From Paraflavitalea devenefica (GTDB lineage Bacteria > Bacteroidota > Bacteroidia > Chitinophagales > Chitinophagaceae): a DNA stretch of 64,000 bases. Both the position numbers and the translations under genes were made by a program. How positions within the stretch are numbered: position 1 is the stretch's first letter; the number at the start of each line of letters is the position of its first letter. The DNA is taken from contig NZ_JAARML010000001.1 in NCBI RefSeq assembly GCF_011759375.1, positions 186,001-250,000 of the forward strand, written 5' to 3'. Under the pieces are notes generated by a model, which did not search any database, was not told the origin of the DNA, and saw nothing but the letters and a program-made list of their open reading frames with translations. Below, in pieces: positions 1 through 9,369 of the stretch.

Positions 1-3000
1 ATAATATTAAAGCATTGGTGCAGCAGGCCATTGACAGCCGTGGCCAGGAAGTGGTAACACAGCAACTCAGGGATGCTGTATTGTTCCTGGACGAAACGGC
101 TGTGCTTACTATTCATAGTTTCTGCCAGCAGGCGCTGAATGAGTTTGCCTTCGAAACGTTTCAGTTGTTTGGCGCCGAGATGCTGCCCGACTTTGCCCCT
201 GTGATAGAAGATGAGCTGAATAAGTTCTGGCGCAGGCAGGTAACTACCCTGCCAGCAGAACTGCTGCAATTTATCTGGAATGAGGGTATGCGCACCGCTA
301 TCCGGGAGATATTACAGAACCATTTAAGTGGCAAAAGGTACCCCGGCTTTGAAGAGCATACCAATTATACGATCACCAAAGCCAAACAGGAAACCTGGCG
401 TAAGGAACTGGCCAGGTTGCATGAAGAACAGCAGGCGCTTGACCAGTCATTGTTCGCTTACGTATCAGATAATGTTGGCGAACTGCAAGCCATTTGTGAA
501 GGGAATGCCAATGCCCGGAAAACTTTCCTGCCCAGCCTCTCTTCACCCAACAATTTTATAGCCATCGTTAAGGAGAAAAAAAGCAAGGTTGCTTATGTGA
601 CTAAGCTCTTTCCGGCAATCACTACATTGATTGATGAACTAGAAGCTGTTGAGGTAAAGATGAAGGCTATCGTTCAATCTATCCTGCAACAATTATCCAG
701 CCTGGCCATACAGGAAGCAGGGAAAGGCATACGGTTGTATAAAGAACGCAATAATGTACTGAGCTATGATGACCTGATCGGCAACCTGCATTATGCGCTT
801 ACGGTACGGGATAACAACAAACTGGTGGAAGCCTTGCAGAAGAAATACAAGGCTGTTTTTATTGATGAGTTCCAGGATACAGACCGGCAACAGTTTGATA
901 TCTTTGATAAAGCCTTCGGACAGGGTACGGTCCTCTTTTATATCGGCGATCCCAAACAAAGTATTTATGCCTGGCGTAAGGCGGACATTTTTACTTATTT
1001 CAAGGCGAGGGATGCGGTGAAGCACCTCTACAGCATGAACCATAATTACCGCTCATCGGCCCTGATGATACACGCGATGAATGCGTTCTTCCTGCCTGCG
1101 CCCGGCTTTGACACTTTCTATTTTGAGCAGCAGGAAAATGCCATTGATTATATACCGGTGGAAAGTCCGGCGCCCAATACCAAAGGTGAATTCCTGCAAG
1201 ATGGCGCGGCAGCGCCTGCTTTTTCCATTTTTTCCTTTCCGAAAAAAGAACCCCTGCTGGATGCTGTGGCGGCACAGGTAGCCCTGTTGCTGCAGGACAC
1301 CGGTTACCTGATTGATAAGAAAGGGATACGACGCTCTGTTATCCCTTCTGATATCGGCATCCTGGTGCGCACGGGTACACAGGGTAGTGAAGTAAAAGCC
1401 AGGCTGGCGCGGCTGGGTATTCCAGCCGTGACGATAGATGATGCCAAAGTACTGCAATCAGCAGAAGCAAGGCACCTGCTTTACCTGATGGAAGCCATTG
1501 CTGCACCCGATCGTTCCTCTATTAACAGGGCTCTACTCTCTCCCTTTACAGGATTTGGCACTGCACAGATACTGCAACTGGATGATGGTGCTGTACTGGA
1601 ACTGTTTACCAAATACAAGAACCGCTGGCAGCAGGATGGCATTTATACAGCCCTGATGGATTTTGTAGCCGACTTTACGGTACAACAGGTATTGCTGGCA
1701 TCGCCAACAGCCAATGGAGAACGCATTATTACCAACCTGTATCAACTGACAGAGCTGGTACACCAGGCCGAAAGCCGTAAAAATCTTTCTATACCGGAAT
1801 TGATCTCTTGGCTCAGGCGTGGCCTTGATGGCATGCATACAGAAGGCGATGAATTTACCCAGCGCATGGAGAGTGATGAGGAAGCTGTCAAGATCGTAAC
1901 GATCCATAAAAGTAAAGGACTGGAGTATAATATTGTATTGGCGCCTTTTCTTGATTTCGTGGAGAACAAGACGTATAATTTTGTCAGCTTCCGTGATCCG
2001 GCAACAGGAGATTATATAGGTGCTGAAAGAGACCGCTTATCACCAGAGCAGCTCAAGTGGCAGCAACAACAGGCTGAACAGGAAAACCGCCGCCTGCTGT
2101 ATGTGGCCATCACCCGCGCTGTATATGCCTGCTATCTTTTCAGGAATGAGTATTATAGGACTTCTACCCTGGCCACTTTTGTGAATGCCCTTACAGGGGT
2201 TGATCCTTCACTGATAGCCTTTGTAAATGAAGCGCCTGAAGCACCGGCCACGCCGTACAGGCAGGCTTCTGTCAATAAAGTATCAACAACCACTGCACCG
2301 GTCCGCTTTTCCCTGCGCGAAGAGAACTGGCGCAAGATGAGTTATACGATGCTGGCCGCCAGGCCCGATCACCAGGTGCCGGCCCGGTCATTACCCTTAC
2401 CCGAAGCGTATGATCATTTCATTTTTTATACGCTCAGGCGGGGGGCCAAGACCGGTAATTTCCTGCACTTTATTTTTGAGCATATTAATTTCACAGAAGA
2501 CAGCCGCTGGAACAAATGGCTGGAAGAAGCTATCCGCCGTTTTGCGCCAGGCCAGCAGGAGGTATACCTGCCCATGCTGCAGGAAATGTTGCAGCATGTA
2601 TTGCATGCTATTATTGGTATAGAAGGAGCGCCCTTTACGCTCTCCACTGTTGCCTGGCATAAACGCATGCCCGAATTTGAGTTTGATTTCCCGGTGCCGT
2701 TATTTCCACCCGATCAGCTCCATTCCCTTTCCGATGACCAGGCCAGCATACTGGTCCGCCACCTGCATGGCCTGGCGGGTCATGAACTGGAAGGCATTAT
2801 GAACGGAAAGATTGACCTGTTCTTTGAACACGGAGGGCGTTATTACGTACTTGACTGGAAATCCAATTATCTCGGCAATGCATTGAGCGATTATGCACCG
2901 GCCGCACTTGCCCAAACGATGAACGATAATAATTATCATTTACAATACCTCATTTATACCCTGGCAGCTAAGAAGTACCTGGAGAGCCGCTTAACGCATT

Positions 3001-3149
3001 TTGACTACCACACACAGTTTGGTGGCGTCATCTATGTTTTTGTAAGAGGAGTAAGAGCGAACAGCGAATACGGCATTTTCACCCATAAACCTCCGCTGGA
3101 GAAGATCACTGCACTGGAAAGGATTATCGGGAAAGCAAGCGCTGTGTAG
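1..3149 (+). CDS. recB: Exodeoxyribonuclease V beta subunit (RecB-like helicase-nuclease), 5' partial
   Basis: ATP-dependent helicase/nuclease for double-strand break repair. The reading frame is open to the left edge, so the N terminus with the Walker A loop lies outside the window. Visible UvrD-family motifs in order: IHSFC (motif Ia), VFIDEFQDTD (Walker B, near 858-884), IGDPKQSIYAWR (III), NYRSS (IV), VTIHKSKGLEYN (V) and LLYVAITRA (VI). The C-terminal part carries a RecB-type nuclease core, GKIDLFF followed by DWKSN near 2850, so the nuclease looks intact. The DPKQSIYAWRKADIFTY stretch is RecB-like rather than UvrD/PcrA-like; AddA is the main alternative name. A RecC/AddB partner is not in the window. 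It ends one base before a convergent gene. Confidence 0.88.
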   Translation, partial: NIKALVQQAIDSRGQEVVTQQLRDAVLFLDETAVLTIHSFCQQALNEFAFETFQLFGAEMLPDFAPVIEDELNKFWRRQVTTLPAELLQFIWNEGMRTAIREILQNHLSGKRYPGFEEHTNYTITKAKQETWRKELARLHEEQQALDQSLFAYVSDNVGELQAICEGNANARKTFLPSLSSPNNFIAIVKEKKSKVAYVTKLFPAITTLIDELEAVEVKMKAIVQSILQQLSSLAIQEAGKGIRLYKERNNVLSYDDLIGNLHYALTVRDNNKLVEALQKKYKAVFIDEFQDTDRQQFDIFDKAFGQGTVLFYIGDPKQSIYAWRKADIFTYFKARDAVKHLYSMNHNYRSSALMIHAMNAFFLPAPGFDTFYFEQQENAIDYIPVESPAPNTKGEFLQDGAAAPAFSIFSFPKKEPLLDAVAAQVALLLQDTGYLIDKKGIRRSVIPSDIGILVRTGTQGSEVKARLARLGIPAVTIDDAKVLQSAEARHLLYLMEAIAAPDRSSINRALLSPFTGFGTAQILQLDDGAVLELFTKYKNRWQQDGIYTALMDFVADFTVQQVLLASPTANGERIITNLYQLTELVHQAESRKNLSIPELISWLRRGLDGMHTEGDEFTQRMESDEEAVKIVTIHKSKGLEYNIVLAPFLDFVENKTYNFVSFRDPATGDYIGAERDRLSPEQLKWQQQQAEQENRRLLYVAITRAVYACYLFRNEYYRTSTLATFVNALTGVDPSLIAFVNEAPEAPATPYRQASVNKVSTTTAPVRFSLREENWRKMSYTMLAARPDHQVPARSLPLPEAYDHFIFYTLRRGAKTGNFLHFIFEHINFTEDSRWNKWLEEAIRRFAPGQQEVYLPMLQEMLQHVLHAIIGIEGAPFTLSTVAWHKRMPEFEFDFPVPLFPPDQLHSLSDDQASILVRHLHGLAGHELEGIMNGKIDLFFEHGGRYYVLDWKSNYLGNALSDYAPAALAQTMNDNNYHLQYLIYTLAAKKYLESRLTHFDYHTQFGGVIYVFVRGVRANSEYGIFTHKPPLEKITALERIIGKASAV

Positions 3150-3150
3150 C

Positions 3151-3573
3151 TTAGTCTGTTCTTTGTAAACCTTTAATCTTATTATCAAGGTTATTCATGG
3201 CACTCACACAACTGTCTAACCGGAATAAGATCCGGTCGAACCTTTTGGCAGGAATAGCCAGTTGATTCTTGAGAAGCGCAACCTGCCGGTTAAGACTGTC
3301 CAGCGTGCCTTTTGTACTATCGTTGCCATTATTTTTTTGCAGGGCTTCTGCCTGCTTTGAAACCAGCTCTATAATAGCATTCAGACTGTCCAACTCTATA
3401 GAATAGGTCACCGCCTGGTCTTTTAATGAATCAAGGTATACAGTCAGCTTTGAACGTTCCTGTTGCATTTTCTTCAAGGCAGGCTCTTTTTTCTGCTGAG
3501 CCAATGCGCCCGCACACCAACAAATACTCAAAAGGAATAATATACCAGGTTTCATATAGTTCTTACTGTTCAT
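3151..3573 (-). CDS. Small secreted coiled-coil protein of unknown function
   Basis: 140 residues. The N terminus is a signal peptide ending in GALAQ; the start could be residue 1 or Met7, and either leaves a full signal. The rest is charged and Leu/Gln-rich with heptad character (EPALKKMQQERSKL, LDSLKDQ, LNRQVALLKNQL), so a periplasmic coiled coil is likely. No family is recognised. It is convergent with recB (one-base gap) and lies downstream of the citrate synthase gene on the same strand, but a strong terminator at 3663-3690 separates them. Confidence 0.6.
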   Translation of the reverse strand: MNSKNYMKPGILFLLSICWCAGALAQQKKEPALKKMQQERSKLTVYLDSLKDQAVTYSIELDSLNAIIELVSKQAEALQKNNGNDSTKGTLDSLNRQVALLKNQLAIPAKRFDRILFRLDSCVSAMNNLDNKIKGLQRTD

Positions 3574-3662
3574 TACAAGAAAGATACCATTTTTAGTTTA
3601 TCTAGTCAAAGCAGTTTGACATATATCATTTGTGGGCTTATTGCCATTCAGACGGATATAAA

Positions 3663-3690
3663 AAAAGCTACTTCATAAGAAGTAGCTTTT
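3663..3690 (-). terminator. Rho-independent terminator of gltA
   Basis: Perfect 12-bp inverted repeat AAAAGCTACTTC / GAAGTAGCTTTT with a 4-base loop. Read on the minus strand it follows the citrate synthase stop by about 20 bases and is followed by a T run. Confidence 0.85.
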
Positions 3691-3711
3691 AAAAATATTG
3701 TACTTTTTTGC

Positions 3712-5037
3712 TTAATCGCCCCAGATCTCGTCTTCTCCTTTCAGCCATTTCTTTACAAGGGCTGTTGTAACAGACTTGGGCCTTTCGATCGGGAATGCGA
3801 GGGCGCGGTCCCAAATGAGGCTGGCCAGTACACCCAATGCACGGCTTACGCCGAAGAGCACGGTATAGAATTCATATTCCACCAGGCCATAGTGCACCAG
3901 AAGGGCACCGCTGTGCGCATCCACATTGGGCCAGGGATTTTTGATCTTACCCAATGATTGTAAAATGGGCGGCACTTCTTCATAGATGTTCCATACTGTT
4001 TGTACCAGCGGATCATCGGGCATATGCTTTTTACCAAACTCCATTTGCGCGGTAAAGCGGGGGTCTGTTTTACGCAATACAGCGTGTCCATAACCCGGCA
4101 CTACCTTTCCATCACCCAATGTTTTCTTCACATATTCACCGATCTGCGCGCGGGAGGGATTGTCTGTGTTCAGTTGCTCGCGCATTTCAAAGATCCACTT
4201 GATCACTTCCTGATTAGCCAGGCCATGCAGCGGGCCGGCCAGGCCATTCATCCCTGCGGCGAGGCTGAGGTAAGGGTCGCTCAGGGCGGAGCCTACCAGG
4301 TGGGTAGTATGGGCCGATACGTTTCCACCTTCATGGTCGGCATGGATGGTCATGTACAGGCGCATCAGTTCTTTAAAGCTCTCGTCTTCAAAACCCAGCA
4401 TATGGGCCAGGTTGCCTGCCCAGTCCAGCAGTCCATTGGGATGGATGTGCTGGTTGTTTTTATATTTCCTGCGATAGATATAGGCCGCTACTCTTGGCAG
4501 GCGGGCTATAAGGTCCATCGCGTCATCAAAAACCGGCTCCCAGTAATCTTTTTTATTAATGCCTTCCGCATAGCGTTTGGCAAAATTACTTTCTGTTTGC
4601 AGGGCCATGATACCTGTTACAAACATGGTCATGGGGTGTGCTGTTACAGGCAGGGCGTCAATAGCATCAAATACGTGATTGGGCACGTGGGAACGACGCT
4701 GCCAGATAGAGCTGATGTAGGCTACATCTTCTTCATTGGGCAATTCGCCAATGAGCATGAGGTAAAACAACCCTTCAGGTAAAGGCTCACTACCACTTTT
4801 GGCTTTAGGCAACTTTGTCTGTAATTCGGGAATGGAATAACCACGGAACCGGATACCTTCCTGTGAATCCAGCAAAGAAGTTTCACTTACCAGGCCGGTA
4901 ATACCACGCATACCCTGGTAAACCTGTGATAATTGCACTTCTCCTATCTTTTTAGTACCATGCTCTTTCAGCAGTTCTTTGATCTCAACTGCCGCTACGT
5001 CTGCCTTTGCTTTAAACCTTTCTTTGAGAATGCCCAT
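3712..5037 (-). CDS. gltA: Citrate synthase (mitochondrial-like type)
   Basis: Condenses acetyl-CoA and oxaloacetate to citrate, the first step of the TCA cycle, in the cytosol. 441 residues. The active-site triad is in place: His271 in GPLHGLANQE, His318 in VPGYGHAVLRKTDPR and Asp373 in PNVDAHSG. These blocks match the animal mitochondrial enzyme closely, unlike the hexameric E. coli type; this citrate synthase type is known from several Bacteroidota. Transcribed alone, with its own terminator. Confidence 0.95.
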   Translation of the reverse strand: MGILKERFKAKADVAAVEIKELLKEHGTKKIGEVQLSQVYQGMRGITGLVSETSLLDSQEGIRFRGYSIPELQTKLPKAKSGSEPLPEGLFYLMLIGELPNEEDVAYISSIWQRRSHVPNHVFDAIDALPVTAHPMTMFVTGIMALQTESNFAKRYAEGINKKDYWEPVFDDAMDLIARLPRVAAYIYRRKYKNNQHIHPNGLLDWAGNLAHMLGFEDESFKELMRLYMTIHADHEGGNVSAHTTHLVGSALSDPYLSLAAGMNGLAGPLHGLANQEVIKWIFEMREQLNTDNPSRAQIGEYVKKTLGDGKVVPGYGHAVLRKTDPRFTAQMEFGKKHMPDDPLVQTVWNIYEEVPPILQSLGKIKNPWPNVDAHSGALLVHYGLVEYEFYTVLFGVSRALGVLASLIWDRALAFPIERPKSVTTALVKKWLKGEDEIWGD

Positions 5038-5096
5038 GATGGAACAAGATTATATATAAATAAACGAAGTATTTACAGATATTGATTCTTGGCCGC

Positions 5097-5129
5097 TAAA
5101 GTTAAACCAAACTCGTTCAATAGAACAAA
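5097..5129 (-). promoter_or_regulatory. Possible gltA promoter
   Basis: On the minus strand TTTG (5129-5126) is followed after 21 bases by TAACTTTA (5104-5097), one mismatch from the Bacteroidota -7 element TAnnTTTG. It would give a leader of about 55 nt. Weak call. Confidence 0.3.
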
Positions 5130-5263
5130 ATAAATTCAACGTAGTTGGCCTTCCTGCTATTAATGCCACCAAATTAATAGGCTTTTAATAAAACCGGCGA
5201 AATTTATTTTTTTCTTATTTCGTGCTTATTGTTTGGTTATTTAAGTACATCAACAGTATTGCA

Positions 5264-5280
5264 ACCGGGGTCACCCCGGT
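5264..5280. terminator. GC-rich hairpin 3' of lptG
   Basis: ACCGGGG / CCCCGGT with a 3-base loop, 27 bases beyond the lptG stop. There is no clear T run on the minus strand, so it may be a processing or weak termination hairpin. Confidence 0.3.
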
Positions 5281-5306
5281 ATTGCTTAACTTAACCTGAC
5301 GTATAC

Positions 5307-6407
5307 TTATTTAGGTGCTGTGCGGTATAACCATATGGCGATGGCCCCAAAAATAATATTGGGCATCCAGGCGGCCAGTAAAGGGGGGAAATTGCCTTTG
5401 GTAGAGAAGGTAAGGGAAAACTTATCCATGACCACGAAAATGGCCGCTGTGATGATACCGGTAGCCAGGTGAAGCCCGCTGCCACCACGCGTTTTACGCG
5501 ACGCCACAGCAACGCCTATTAAAGTAAGGATCACCACAGAGACCGGTGTGGCATCGCGCCGGTAGCGGGCCACTTTAAAATCATTCAACCCTTCCGTACC
5601 CCGGATCTCTTCGGCCCTAATGAACCGTTCCAGTTCGGGAGTGGTCAATTTATCTTTCAGGTACTTATCAGGTTTGATCTCATTGGGCCTCACGTTCAGC
5701 TTAATATCCATAGAAGGCCTCGTGGTGACGGTTTCTTTCAGCCCGTCAATCGTCCTTTCCACCACGTTTTCCAGTTTCCAGCCTTTTTTGGCAGTATCCC
5801 ACCGCAGTGTTTCGGCCCGCAGGTTGTACACTACCTGGGTTCCTTTCATCCGCTCCAGGAAAAAGCCATTGGTAGCAGTCTTACTGGTAGTATCGTAATT
5901 GCGCAGGCCGGCAAAGGTGTTGGTGTCTACCCGGATATAATAGTTCCGGGACTTTTTGCCGTACTCGCCCTGTTCATAAGAGCTTTTGCTGTCAATATAG
6001 GTGGATTGGAAGTTACCATATATGATATTGGCCTTGGGGATCAGGTATTGGGAGGCATACCAGAAAAAGCCGCCCAGCAATAAGGCGCCGATCATGTAGG
6101 GGCGCAGCATACGGTTGAAGCGGACCCCGCCGGCCAGGATGGCCACAATTTCCGAACGCCCGGCCATTTTGGAGGTAAAGAAGATGACCGCAATGAATAC
6201 CATGAGGGGGAAGATCATGGATAAAATAAAGGGAACGAACCCGATATAATATTTCATGATGATCTGCCAGGTGGAAAGCCCGGTCTTCACAAAATCATCC
6301 GCCTTTTCACTGGTATCAATCACTACTGAGATCAGGGTAAAGATCAATGCAATGAACAGGGTAGTTGTTAGAAATTTCCTTAATATGTACCAGTCGAGTA
6401 TCTTCAT
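5307..6407 (-). CDS. lptG: LptF/LptG family inner-membrane permease
   Basis: Part of the LptBFG complex that extracts lipopolysaccharide from the inner membrane and passes it to the periplasmic bridge. 366 residues from the ATG at 6407, which gives the typical N terminus MKILDWYILRKFL; an upstream start would add 30 unlikely residues. Three N-terminal membrane segments, a periplasmic beta-rich domain (about residues 130-270), then three C-terminal membrane segments. LptF is the alternative since the two are paralogous; the YILRKFL start and the length fit the family only broadly. No other lpt gene is adjacent. Confidence 0.85.
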   Translation of the reverse strand: MKILDWYILRKFLTTTLFIALIFTLISVVIDTSEKADDFVKTGLSTWQIIMKYYIGFVPFILSMIFPLMVFIAVIFFTSKMAGRSEIVAILAGGVRFNRMLRPYMIGALLLGGFFWYASQYLIPKANIIYGNFQSTYIDSKSSYEQGEYGKKSRNYYIRVDTNTFAGLRNYDTTSKTATNGFFLERMKGTQVVYNLRAETLRWDTAKKGWKLENVVERTIDGLKETVTTRPSMDIKLNVRPNEIKPDKYLKDKLTTPELERFIRAEEIRGTEGLNDFKVARYRRDATPVSVVILTLIGVAVASRKTRGGSGLHLATGIITAAIFVVMDKFSLTFSTKGNFPPLLAAWMPNIIFGAIAIWLYRTAPK

Positions 6408-6476
6408 AATGCAAACCTGCCAGGGATTTCTCCATACACACCCAGGCAAAGGGAACAGGTTTTTGCCTGAACGCGG

Positions 6477-6484
6477 CAAATGTA
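6477..6484 (-). promoter_or_regulatory. Candidate -7 element for lptG
   Basis: TACATTTG on the minus strand fits TAnnTTTG exactly, about 70 bases before the lptG start. No TTG is seen at the -33 distance, so the call is weak. Confidence 0.3.
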
Positions 6485-6655
6485 GCTTAAAAAGCACGAA
6501 GAGGGGGTTAACGGTGTTTTAAAAGAATCAAAAAGTCCCCTTTTCCCCCCTGCCAAACCTTCGTTTTCATAGGATTCTACATTTTTATGTGACTTATACG
6601 GCTTGTAAGTCTCAGAATTTAAAGCAATATTTGCAAAATAATTCAAGTAACGTTT

Positions 6656-7330
6656 ATGAGCGGGTCAACAACTGCAATCAAAAGTGAAGTAAACTACGAA
6701 GAGTGGTATCATAAAGAGCGGCATAATACGCACTTTAATGATGATTATTATAATGCCCGGGCCGACATAGCCGTGAAGAAGTTCTTTGCGGGCATTGTTA
6801 AACCGGAAGACCGCCTGCTGGACTTTGGCTGCGGATTGGGACAAAATATTTACCGCATGCCCAATGCCGAGGGTTATGATATCTCCAACTTTGGTATTGA
6901 GTTTTGCCAGCGCAAAGGCATCAAGGCCACTACCAATATGGATGCAGTGCCCAATGAAGCTTTCGATGTGGTATTTACCGCGCACGTACTGGAGCATCAC
7001 CCCCACCCCAAAACGATGATCGAAGACATGCGGTCAAAGCTGAAGAAGGGAAAAACATTGATCCTGGTGATCCCGTTTGAACGTCATGGTAAGGGCCAGT
7101 TCCAGTTGGACCTGAATCAACACCTCTTTGCGTGGAACTTCCAGGCGATCAACAACCTGTTGCTCACCAATGGTTTTGAAATACTGGAAAACCGCTACCT
7201 GCGCGGCGCCGGCTACAATAGATTGTTACCGCTGGCCAAGATCAACTTTGGTCTTTACCGCTGGGCTACCAATACCTTGTCGGTATTGGCAGGCATCAAG
7301 GAAATGATGGTAGTAGCGCGGAAATTGTAA
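6656..7330 (+). CDS. Class I SAM-dependent methyltransferase
   Basis: 224 residues. The SAM-binding motif I is LLDFGCGLGQN (about residues 54-64), followed by EGYDISNFG (motif II region), and FDVVFTAHVLEHHPHP, the post-I block common in ubiquinone/lipid/sugar-type methyltransferases. The substrate cannot be read from the sequence. It has its own terminator at 7356 and is divergent from lptG, with 248 bases between. Confidence 0.82.
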   Translation: MSGSTTAIKSEVNYEEWYHKERHNTHFNDDYYNARADIAVKKFFAGIVKPEDRLLDFGCGLGQNIYRMPNAEGYDISNFGIEFCQRKGIKATTNMDAVPNEAFDVVFTAHVLEHHPHPKTMIEDMRSKLKKGKTLILVIPFERHGKGQFQLDLNQHLFAWNFQAINNLLLTNGFEILENRYLRGAGYNRLLPLAKINFGLYRWATNTLSVLAGIKEMMVVARKL

Positions 7331-7355
7331 CGCTTGATCTTTACTTATTATATGG

Positions 7356-7384
7356 GCCGGTTGCTATCCGCAACCGGCTTTTTT
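7356..7384 (+). terminator. Rho-independent terminator
   Basis: Perfect 9-bp stem GCCGGTTGC / GCAACCGGC, 5-base loop, then six T. It closes the methyltransferase transcript. Confidence 0.88.
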
Positions 7385-7413
7385 ATTGCAGCGATTTGTT
7401 GTACCTTAATTTC

Positions 7414-8202
7414 ATGCAAAAGATATTTTTCGCGCTGCTCCTGCTATATGGAACAACCAACGCTATCGCTCAATCTAATACCGACTGGGTAAAAGCAGCA
7501 TTTATACGCCAGAACGATACTTTACGATACAGGATATTATACCCGCTGAATTATGATGCGGCCAGGAAGTACCCGCTGATCTTATTGCTCCACGGAGCCG
7601 GAGAAAGGGGTAGTGATAATGAAGCGCAGTTGGTGCATGGATCAAAGCTGTTTGCTGATCCGGCCAACCGGCAGCGCTATCCGGCCATCGTTATTTTCCC
7701 CCAATGCCCACGCAATGATTTCTGGGCAAGGATTGAACGTGACCCCAACCGGAAAGATTCCCTCAATGGTTTATACTATCCTTCCGACCGGCCCATTGGC
7801 ACGGCCCTGGGCCTGGTGAGCCAGTTACTGGACTCCCTGGTAGCCGCCCAAAAAGTAAATACTAAAAAGATCTATGTAGGCGGCCTCTCGATGGGCGGCA
7901 TGGGTACTTTTGAAATATTATGGCGTAAAGCCGGCTTCTTTGCTGCCGCCTTTCCCATTTGTGGTGGTGGCGACCCAGCCAAAGTGTCCATGTATGGCAG
8001 AAAGTTTCCCATTTGGGTATTCCATGGAGATAAAGACAATGTGGTGCTGCCCTCCCATTCCCGCGTGATGGTAGGCGCCTTAAAAGCAGCAGGGGCTAAA
8101 GTAAAATATTCCGAGTATCCCGGTGTAGGACATAACAGTTGGGACAATGCTTTTGCAGAGCCTGACCTGTTGAAGTGGTTGTTTAAGCAGAAGAAGAAAT
8201 AG
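7414..8202 (+). CDS. Secreted alpha/beta hydrolase (esterase/peptidase-like)
   Basis: 262 residues from the ATG at 7414, which opens a signal peptide (MQKIFFALLLLYG...AIAQ). Catalytic triad: Ser in GGLSMGGMG (nucleophile elbow), Asp in FHGDKDNVV and His in GVGHNSWDN. YPLILLLHGAGERG is the oxyanion-hole block. The pattern matches the family annotated as predicted peptidase, phospholipase/carboxylesterase or feruloyl-esterase-like; the substrate is unknown. It ends 5 bases from the convergent tgt stop. Confidence 0.82.
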   Translation: MQKIFFALLLLYGTTNAIAQSNTDWVKAAFIRQNDTLRYRILYPLNYDAARKYPLILLLHGAGERGSDNEAQLVHGSKLFADPANRQRYPAIVIFPQCPRNDFWARIERDPNRKDSLNGLYYPSDRPIGTALGLVSQLLDSLVAAQKVNTKKIYVGGLSMGGMGTFEILWRKAGFFAAAFPICGGGDPAKVSMYGRKFPIWVFHGDKDNVVLPSHSRVMVGALKAAGAKVKYSEYPGVGHNSWDNAFAEPDLLKWLFKQKKK

Positions 8203-8207
8203 TAAGC

Positions 8208-9347
8208 TTATAACCGTTGCTGCAGGATATGTACCTGCTCATTCTTCCAGCTTATAAAGTCACCTGCCTGTATATGCTTGCGCGCTTCTTTTACCAGCCA
8301 CAGGTAAAAAGCCAGGTTGTGCACACTGGCAATGGTAAGTCCCAGTATCTCTTTGGCTTTCATCAAATGCCGCAGGTAGGCTTTGGAGTAATGATGGCTT
8401 ACGGCGCAATCAATACCATCATCCAATGGTGAATAATCTTTTTCCCATTTCTTATTGTCGATATTGATCACCCCTTTAGAGGTGAACAGCATGGCATTGC
8501 GCCCATTGCGCGTAGGCATTACACAATCAAACATATCCACGCCCAGCGCTATACACTCCAGTATATTCCAGGGAGTGCCCACACCCATGAGGTAGCGGGG
8601 CTTGTGCACCGGCAACAGGTCGCAACACAATTCGCAGAACTCATACATCATATTATCCGGTTCACCCACACTCAGTCCGCCAATGGCATTGCCCGCTGCA
8701 TTTTTGGAAGCGATGTATTCACTGGAAGCCCTGCGCAGATCAGCAAACGTACTGCCCTGTATGATGGGAAACAGGTTTTGCGTATAGCCATATTTATCGG
8801 GGGTATTGTTGAAATGGGTGAAACACCGGTCGAGCCAGCGGTGCGTCAGTTCCATGGACTTTTTTGCATAGGCGTATTCACTGGGGTATGGCGGGCATTC
8901 GTCAAAGGCCATGATGATATCGGCCCCGATGGTCCGTTGTATGTCCATCACATTCTCAGGGGTGAATAAATGCCGTGAACCATCAATGTGTGATTGGAAC
9001 AGTACGCCTTCTTCGGTGATCTTACGGCTGGCAGCCAGTGAAAAAACCTGGTAGCCACCGCTATCTGTCAGTATCGGCCTGTCCCAGGCATTGAAGTGGT
9101 GTAATCCTCCTGCCTGTTCCAGTACCTCCAATCCCGGCCGCAGGTACAGGTGATAGGTATTGCCCAGGATGATCTGCGCCTGGACATCTTCTTTCAACTG
9201 CTGCTGGCTTACCGCTTTTACACTGCCGGCCGTACCCACCGGCATAAAGATGGGGGTTAGTATCTCTCCGTGATCCGTTACTATTTTCCCTGCCCGGGCT
9301 TTGGACCGCTGATCGGTCGCCTCCAGTTCAAATTGCAAAACAGCCAT
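8208..9347 (-). CDS. tgt: tRNA-guanine transglycosylase (queuosine pathway)
   Basis: Exchanges guanine-34 in GUN-anticodon tRNAs for preQ1. 379 residues from the ATG at 9347. The acid/base Asp95 (LTDSGGYQVFSL) and the nucleophile Asp274 (DMFDCVMPTRNGRN) are present. The structural zinc site is not standard: E. coli has Cys-x-Cys-x2-Cys plus a His 29 residues after the second Cys. Here that His (343) and the second Cys (314) remain, but the first and third Cys are Ile312 and Ser317. Codons read clearly as I-D-C-A-V-S-H-H. No other queuosine gene is nearby. Confidence 0.93.
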   Translation of the reverse strand: MAVLQFELEATDQRSKARAGKIVTDHGEILTPIFMPVGTAGSVKAVSQQQLKEDVQAQIILGNTYHLYLRPGLEVLEQAGGLHHFNAWDRPILTDSGGYQVFSLAASRKITEEGVLFQSHIDGSRHLFTPENVMDIQRTIGADIIMAFDECPPYPSEYAYAKKSMELTHRWLDRCFTHFNNTPDKYGYTQNLFPIIQGSTFADLRRASSEYIASKNAAGNAIGGLSVGEPDNMMYEFCELCCDLLPVHKPRYLMGVGTPWNILECIALGVDMFDCVMPTRNGRNAMLFTSKGVINIDNKKWEKDYSPLDDGIDCAVSHHYSKAYLRHLMKAKEILGLTIASVHNLAFYLWLVKEARKHIQAGDFISWKNEQVHILQQRL

Positions 9348-9369
9348 AATGGGACGCAAGATAAGGCAG

